Of a stretch of 17,572 nucleotides of DNA, positions 12,725-17,572 are shown piece by piece. The first letter of the stretch is position 1. Every line of letters begins with the position of its first letter. The translations under genes were made by a program, and so were the position numbers. This stretch comes from Saccoglossus kowalevskii (taxonomy: Eukaryota; Hemichordata; Enteropneusta; Harrimaniidae), in assembly GCF_000003605.2 (NCBI RefSeq), contig NW_003157896.1, positions 1-17,572 of the forward strand, given 5' to 3'. The notes beneath the pieces are model-generated. The model was not told the origin of the DNA and did no database searches. It saw only the letters and a list, made by a program, of their open reading frames with translations.

Positions 12725-13634
12725 ACTGGGCACATGGTAATAACTGATACACTGGGCACCTGGTAATAACTGATACTCTGTGCACCTGGTAATAACTGAT
12801 ACACTGTGCACATGGTAATAACTGATACACTGTGCACATGGTAATAACTGATACACTGTGCACCTGGTAATAACTGATACACTGGGCACCTGGTAATAAC
12901 TGATACACTGTGCACATGGTAATAAATGATACACTGTGCACATGGTAATAACTGATACCCTGTGCACATGGTAATAACTGATACACTGGGCACCTGGTAA
13001 TAACTGATACTCTGTGCACCTGGTAATAACTGATACACTGTGCACCTGGTAATAACTGATACACTGTGCACATGGTAATAACTGATACACTGTGCACATG
13101 GTAATAACTGATACTCTGTGCACCTGGTAATAACTGATACACTGGGCACCTGGTAATAACTGTTACACTGTGCACCTGGTAATAACTGATACACTGGGCA
13201 CCTGGTAATAACTGATACACTGTGCACATGGTAATAACTGATACTCTGTGCACATGGTAATAAATGATACACTGTGCACATGGTAATAACTGATACACTG
13301 GGCACCTGGTAATAACTGATACACTGTGCACATGGTAATAAATGATACTCTGTGCACCTGGTAATAACTGATACACGGGGCACCTGGTAATAACTGATAC
13401 ACTGTGCACATGGTAATAACTGATACACTGTGCACCTGGTAATAACTGATACACTGTGCACCTGGTAATAACTGATACACTGGGCACCTGGTAATAACTG
13501 ATACACTGTGCACATGGTAATAAATGATACTCTGTGCACCTGGTAATAACTGATACCCTGTGTACATGGTAATAAATGATACACTGTGCACCTGGTAATA
13601 ACTGATACTCTGTGCACATGGTAATAACTGATAC
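12556..13634. repeat. Higher-order block, copy 2 of the 1.08-kb repeat
   Basis: Second copy of the block at 10790-11868. It overlaps at its left end with a different higher-order copy (12102-12724, repeated at 13636-14258), so duplications of different size are nested. Differences from copy 1 include GTGTACATGG near 13561. Confidence 0.8.
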
Positions 13635-13635
13635 T

Positions 13636-14258
13636 CTGTGCACCTGGTAATAACTGATACACTGGGCACCTGGTAATAACTGATACACTGGGCACCTGGT
13701 AATAACTGATACACTGTGTACCTGGTAATAACTGATACACTGGGCACCTGGTAATAACTGATACACTGTTCACCTGGTAATAACTGATACACTGTGCACC
13801 TGGTAATAACTGATACTCTGTGCACCTGGTAATAACTGATACACTGGGCACCTGGTAATAACTGATACTCTGTGCACCTGGTAATAACTGATACACTGGG
13901 CACCTGGTAATAACTGATACACTGGGCACCTGGTAATAACTGATACACTGTGCACCTGGTAATAACTGATACACTGGGCACCTGGTAATAACTGATACAA
14001 TGTGCACCTGGTAATAACTGATACACTGTGCACCTGGTAATAACTGATACACTGGGCACATGGTAATAACTGATACACTGGGCACATGGTAATAACTGAT
14101 ACACTGGGCACCTGGTAATAACTGATACACTGTGCACCTGGTAATAACTGATACACTGGGCACCTGGTAATAACTGATACAATGTGCACCTGGTAATAAC
14201 TGATACACTGTGCACCTGGTAATAACTGATACACTGGGCACATGGTAATAACTGATAC
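13636..14258. repeat. Higher-order block of about 620 bp, copy 2
   Basis: Second copy of 12102-12724, including the internal seven-unit duplication. A GTGTACCTGG unit near 13717 distinguishes it from copy 1. On the right it diverges into a run of CACCTGG units. Confidence 0.75.
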
Positions 14259-14900
14259 ACTGTGCACCTGGTAATAACTGATACACTGTGCACCTGGTAA
14301 TAACTGATACACTGTGCACATGGTAATAACTGATACACTGTGCACCTGGTAATAACTGATACACTGGGCACATGGTAATAACTGATACACTGTTCACCTG
14401 GTAATAACTGATACTCTGCACCTGGTAATAACTGATACACTGGGCACCTGGTAATAACTGTTACACTGTGCACCTGGTAATAACTGATACACTGGGCACC
14501 TGGTAATGACTGATACACTGTTCACCTGGTAATAACTGATACTCTGTGCACCTGGTAATAACTGATACACTGTGCACCTGGTAATAACTGTTACACTGTG
14601 CACCTGGTAATAACTGATACACTGTGCACATGGTAATAACTGATACACTGTGCACCTGGTAATAACTGATACACTGGGCACATGGTAATAACTGATACAC
14701 TGTTCACCTGGTAATAACTGATACTCTGCACCTGGTAATAACTGATACACTGGGCACCTGGTAATAACTGTTACACTGTGCACCTGGTAATAACTGATAC
14801 ACTGGGCACCTGGTAATAACTGATACACTGTTCACCTGGTAATAACTGATACACTGTGCACCTGGTAATAACTGATACACTGGGCACCTGGTAATAACTG

Positions 14901-15193
14901 ATACACTGTTCACCTGGTAATAACTGATACACTGTGCACCTGGTAATAACTGATACACTGGGCACCTGGTAATAACTGATACACTGGGCACCTGGTAATA
15001 ACTGATACAATGTGCACCTGGTAATAACTGATACACTGTGCACCTGGTAATAACTGATACACTGTGCACCTGGTAATAACTGATACACTGTGCACCTGGT
15101 AATAACTGATACTCTGTGCACCTGGTAATAACTAATACACTGTGCACCTGGTAATAACTGATACTCTGTGCACCTGGTAAAAACTAATACACT
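14901..15193. repeat. Right-edge block, also present inside the array
   Basis: The last eleven or so units before the array ends match 2540-2832 at an offset of 12361 bp, including TACAATG, AACTAATAC and the rare TAAAAACTAATAC unit. A third version lies near 7030-7290, with one unit fewer and two single-base insertions. Sequence that forms the array edge is thus also found deep inside it. Confidence 0.72.
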
Positions 15194-15201
15194 GTGCACC
15201 T

Positions 15202-15724
15202 ATAATAAAAACTACATATGTTATCTTTTATACTATGTGCTATATAATGCATCTCATCTGCTAAATACACTGCAAATGACATCAAAGTAAATGATACTAA
15301 CATGATAATGTATGCAGTCAAATTAATGTGCTTTCCAGAATGTTGGATTCATGTGAATTTAAAATTCTGTAAATGGTCCATTCTGTAATATGACAACTAA
15401 TTTTCAATAGCCATCACATTTTCATATGGGAAGAACAAGATGGCACAACAGGTAACAAATTCTGTACTGTATCATTTATTTGAAAAGTCATTGATATCTA
15501 GCGATTGGTTGCCTGACAATAGAAAGCTTCACTGATTCAGTATTTTGATATTGCAAAGCAGATTCTTTCATAATCATAAAACTATTTTTGTTAAAATTTG
15601 AGCTGTAGTTTTATTGATGTTTGCCGATTTAGAATAAAAAAGCACTACCCTGAATGTGACTTAACTATTTCTGCTGCTTGAGTATAAATATCAATCCCAT
15701 AGTTGTCTGAATGCCAGTCATTTG
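15202..15724. other. AT-rich spacer, no gene seen
   Basis: Unique AT-rich DNA between the 26-bp array and the integrase-type gene. No open frame of note, RNA gene or further tandem repeat is visible. On the minus strand it probably contains the 3' UTR of the neighbouring gene. Confidence 0.5.
15610..15615 (-). terminator. Candidate polyadenylation signal (AATAAA)
   Basis: AATAAA on the minus strand, about 110 bases past the stop codon of the integrase-type gene. A second AATAAA is at 15475-15480 on the same strand. AT-rich DNA makes such hexamers frequent by chance, so this is a placement argument only. Confidence 0.35.
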
Positions 15725-16106
15725 CTATATGTAGAGTTCATCGATGCATGGTTGACTGAGTGCATACATATCACGTGTGATAATGGGTCTTTGATCATAT
15801 TCTCCATCTTCCATATCATCAAGAACACCTTCAACACCATATCCTTCAAGGTCTGTGACTTCTATTCCTATAGGGTTTTGCCATTGTCCTGACATCCAGA
15901 TGCGAAAGGGTGAAGAGTGAGTTGTGCGCATTCTATGACGACTCCATGCCATTCTCCAAGATTCAAGCTTCTGGTTTATTTTTTTCATGTAAACATAATG
16001 AAGTGCAGCGATATGATGCTCATCAAGTGGATCGAGGAGGTTATTTTCTTCCAGGAAGTAAAATATTTGAGAGTAAAGGCTGAGCATTCCTTCATACACA
16101 TCCCCC
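15725..16106 (-). CDS. C-terminal piece of the integrase-type protein
   Basis: After the frameshift the protein continues as [21 protein letters not shown], then [21 protein letters not shown], then [21 protein letters not shown]. This is the helical region that normally follows the catalytic Glu in the family and ends in a conserved W-rich segment. The last 50 residues are acidic and variable and finish at TAG (15725-15727). The piece has no ATG at its start and is only meaningful as a continuation of the integrase core. Confidence 0.62.
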
Positions 16107-16563
16107 ACAGGCGTTCAATACGCTGGTTGTGAACACTCCTTCCAATTATCATGCTCCCACGATTTTCCCCTCTTTTTGAAATCATGTAATCAGCTATATG
16201 AACATTTTCCAAGCCCATATCTGATCTGACACGGCTAGGCAGCCCATAGTTTTCAACACCTGACATGAAACATTTAAACAGTGTTGAAGCTTGGTTGTTG
16301 TCTGTGCATGCTAATGTAATGGGTAGTCTACTGAAACCATCAATGCATCCAAATATGATCATGTGCCAGCGTATTAATTTGTGGTTTGTGTCAACATGCC
16401 ACAAGTGGTTAGGGCCCATGGCATTGTATATGCGTCTTTGTAAACGCCCTCTTCTCCTTGCATTAACACCTTCAGAGTCAACCCGTTGGATGCTATTGCG
16501 TAATTTTGTTCGCTGAACTTTTATTTCCATTCCATATAACAGTTCTTTCAACAATTTTCCCCC
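16107..16563 (-). CDS. Middle piece: DDE integrase core
   Basis: It continues in the same frame as the SAM/HTH piece after the TAA. It opens with [18 protein letters not shown] and a basic RRRGRLQRR stretch, then the RNase H-like core. [12 protein letters not shown] supplies the first Asp (16390-16392), IDGFSR follows, RSDMGLEN supplies the second Asp (16219-16221), and [11 protein letters not shown] supplies the Glu (16114-16116). These correspond to the D, D and E of retroviral and IS3-type integrases, which bind two metal ions and join DNA strands. The wider open frame runs on to 15985, but sequence after RLW no longer resembles the family. The core itself is intact, with no missing key residue seen. 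It could belong to an IS3-like eukaryotic transposon or a related domesticated family; I cannot decide which. Confidence 0.7.
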
Positions 16564-17049
16564 TTAATAAGAAAAATCAGTTGTTAGCTTTTGTACATGT
16601 GCATCCAAATCTTCATTCGTTATATCAGAAAAATCTACTTTGCTTAGACCATACGTACGCATTCTCCTGTAAATGGTACTCTCAGAAACAGATAGAATTG
16701 ATGATATTTCCTTAACTGTAAATCGTTGATCAATAAAACTTTCCAATACTATATATGGGATGAAAAATTCAGGAACTCTGCTGCTGTCAGAATAAATTTT
16801 AACTGGTGCAGTTCCACCATGGGTGATGTAAGCCATGCGTATGGACATCATGTCACTTCTGCTCTGAACTCCTAGTTTTTCTAAATCCACTGTCGTAAGT
16901 TTACAAACTAAATCAGAAGAAATTCTTTCTCTTTCAAAACACTCACTCAGATTTCTAAGGTTCAGATGTTCCAAAACGGTTGACATTTCCGAATTCATGA
17001 TTCTAGATTTCCAATACGTCCACTTAACACATAACATGCATGCATGCAT
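16564..17049 (-). CDS. N-terminal piece: SAM domain plus helix-turn-helix
   Basis: This 161-codon frame ends at the premature TAA. Residues about 22-75 fit a sterile alpha motif: LEHLNLRNLSECFERERI, then LTTVDLEKLGV, then a final helix. SAM domains mediate protein-protein or occasionally RNA contacts. Residues about 109-135 (FTVKEISSILSVSESTIYRR) look like a resolvase-type helix-turn-helix, expected to bind DNA. Residues 1-17 come from sequence that may be 5' UTR, because the ATG at 17049 lies in a TGCA repeat; Met18 or Met22 would start the protein right at the SAM domain. If translated alone, the product would be a DNA-binding protein without the integrase core. Domain calls rest on pattern recognition and were not searched. 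Confidence 0.65.
   Translation of the reverse strand: MHACMLCVKWTYWKSRIMNSEMSTVLEHLNLRNLSECFERERISSDLVCKLTTVDLEKLGVQSRSDMMSIRMAYITHGGTAPVKIYSDSSRVPEFFIPYIVLESFIDQRFTVKEISSILSVSESTIYRRMRTYGLSKVDFSDITNEDLDAHVQKLTTDFSY
17036..17049. repeat. Short TGCA microsatellite
   Basis: Three and a half copies of ATGC/TGCA in tandem. It creates ATG codons on the minus strand, including the upstream-most start of the integrase-type gene, which makes that start doubtful. Confidence 0.6.
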
Positions 17050-17109
17050 TCTGGGATATAATTCAGAAGAATAATCATAATTTGTTTTGTACAGTTTAAA
17101 ATGAATGTT

Positions 17110-17440
17110 TAATCAGCACATAATAACATTTGATCAGAATATAATAACATTTGATCAGCACATAATAACGTTTGATCAGAATACAATAACGTTTGATCAG
17201 AATATAATAACATTTGATCAGAATATAATAACGTTTGATCAGCACATAATAACGTTTGATCAGAATATAATAACATTTGATCAGAATATAATAACGTTTG
17301 ATCAGAATATAATAACGTTTGATCAGAATATAATAACGTTTGATCAGAATATAATAACGTTTGATCAGAATATAATAACATTTGATCAGAATATGATAAA
17401 GTTTGATCAGAATATAAAGGCAAGTGATCAGAATATAATA
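17110..17440. repeat. 21-bp minisatellite, about 16 units
   Basis: Tandem units of 21 bp contain the palindrome TGATCA followed by AATATAATAAC or CACATAATAAC and then GTT or ATT. The first unit (AATCAGCAC) and the last two (ATGATAAAG, AAAGGCAAG) are diverged, as expected for array edges. Because 21 is divisible by three, both strands have long open frames over it: a seven-residue FDQNIIT cycle on plus and a seven-residue YSDQTLL cycle on minus. It lies about 60 bases upstream of the first possible start of the integrase-type gene. Confidence 0.93.
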
Positions 17441-17572
17441 GTTATAGTTTCAGGATACAGTCAGTATTTACAACCATTTTTACCTTGAGTTTTATCATTT
17501 TGTTGGGGTGCTTTTTCCAAGCAACCAGTAGTAGAATCATACCGTGCCCTGGAAAATATCCCCTAACCAGTG

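Larger units (their letters stand above)
1205..15201. repeat. 26-bp minisatellite array, about 540 units, 14 kb
   Basis: Tandem head-to-tail units start with TAATAACTGATAC and end with GTGCACCTGG, for a 26-bp period. The array is continuous, with no unrelated insertion. Variation is confined to a few positions: TACAC/TACTC/TTACAC/TACAAT/TACCC in the middle; CTGTGCAC/CTGGGCAC/CTGTTCAC; and CACCTGG/CACATGG/CATCTGG/CACTTGG at the end. Length variants include a 24-bp unit lacking one TG (TACTCTGCAC, for example near 1830, 2885 and 4125), an 18-bp unit (8292-8309, 9244-9261), and a few one-base insertions around 2370-2480, 3430-3510 and 7250-7330. The consensus GTGCAC is a palindrome. Edges are sharp: the left edge opens with a 24-bp-type unit, and the right edge stops within CACCTATAATAA. 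The minus strand lacks stops in all frames except in three variant unit types, producing many spurious open frames. No coding role is supported. Confidence 0.97.
15725..17049 (-). pseudogene. SAM / HTH / DDE integrase-type gene, disrupted by a stop and a frameshift
   Basis: Three adjacent open pieces on the minus strand read in order as one protein: SAM domain, helix-turn-helix, integrase core, then a C-terminal region. The first break is TAA at 16564-16566; the same frame continues beyond it with family-like sequence. The second is a frameshift in a run of five C (plus strand, 16102-16106); similarity moves to another frame there. From memory of the family, intact relatives have this order in one polypeptide and occur in many copies in aquatic animal genomes, so a transposon-derived gene is likely. 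The catalytic D, D and E are all present. I saw no inverted terminal repeats or target-site duplication. The first ATG (17047-17049) lies in a short TGCA repeat; the Met at 16996-16998, just before the SAM domain, is a better start. Lesions may be real decay or, at the homopolymer, a sequencing error. Confidence 0.75.

Noticed and set aside
1179-15199. Dozens of long minus-strand open frames (up to 774 codons) over the array
   Set aside because: All encode the same 26-residue cycle in overlapping frames, begin and end at variant repeat units, and follow from the absence of stops in the repeat complement. No protein domain or gene structure is present.
1205-15201. CRISPR array
   Set aside because: Units abut directly with no unique spacers, the context is eukaryotic, and there are no cas genes.
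1205-15201. Telomeric or centromeric satellite
   Set aside because: The unit is not a telomere-type repeat, and the array lies between two single genes with sharp edges. Nothing in the window supports a centromeric role.
15202-15724. RNA gene or promoter in the right-hand spacer
   Set aside because: I found no tRNA-like cloverleaf, snRNA-like element or convincing core promoter; only AT-rich sequence.
15985-16106. C-terminal tail of the integrase frame after RLW
   Set aside because: After the homopolymer the family similarity is in another frame, so this tail is out-of-frame translation.
15917-16715. Plus-strand open frames of 69-83 codons opposite the integrase-type gene
   Set aside because: They are antisense shadows of the minus-strand gene with no motif of their own.
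17105-17488. 127-codon plus-strand and 104-codon minus-strand open frames over the 21-bp repeat
   Set aside because: Any stop-free 21-bp tandem repeat is open for its whole length in that frame; the seven-residue cycles match no known protein and there is no gene context.

Overview
The window is eukaryotic and most likely comes from an invertebrate animal. It holds one terminal coding exon of a HECT-type ubiquitin ligase with a recognisable splice acceptor, long AT-rich non-coding flanks, a 14-kb tandem repeat array, and a broken SAM/HTH/integrase-type gene of a kind I recall from multicopy families in aquatic animals (cnidarians, molluscs, lancelets, fish). A bivalve- or cnidarian-like genome is a guess from this gene content and the AT-rich flanks; the sequence does not settle it.

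Layout. (1) 1-417: probable last intron of a plus-strand gene, ending in a polypyrimidine tract and AG. (2) 418-674: last coding exon, the HECT C-lobe, with the catalytic Cys and the C-terminal -4 Phe. (3) 675-1204: probable 3' UTR and intergenic DNA. (4) 1205-15201: one uninterrupted minisatellite with a 26-bp unit, about 540 copies, about 80% of the window. The units carry a limited set of linked point variants, and blocks of many units recur as higher-order copies: 952 bp in tandem, plus copies displaced by 1534, 1766, 5978, 6418 and 12361 bp. (5) 15202-15724: AT-rich spacer with candidate polyadenylation signals for the next gene. (6) 15725-17049, minus strand: SAM domain, helix-turn-helix and DDE integrase core, interrupted by one in-frame stop codon and one frameshift in a run of five identical bases. 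(7) 17110-17440: a second minisatellite of 21 bp, about 16 copies, just upstream of that gene. (8) 17441-17572: nothing recognised.

The minus strand of the 26-bp unit has no stop codon in any frame, so the array yields dozens of overlapping long open frames (up to 774 codons). They encode one 26-residue cycle and should not be taken as genes. The two real coding regions converge on the array and show no functional link to each other. The most distinctive feature is the size and internal architecture of the array: very homogeneous, sharply bounded, with nested recent segmental copies, and with an E-box-like CANNTG core kept in nearly every unit despite variation in its two central bases.
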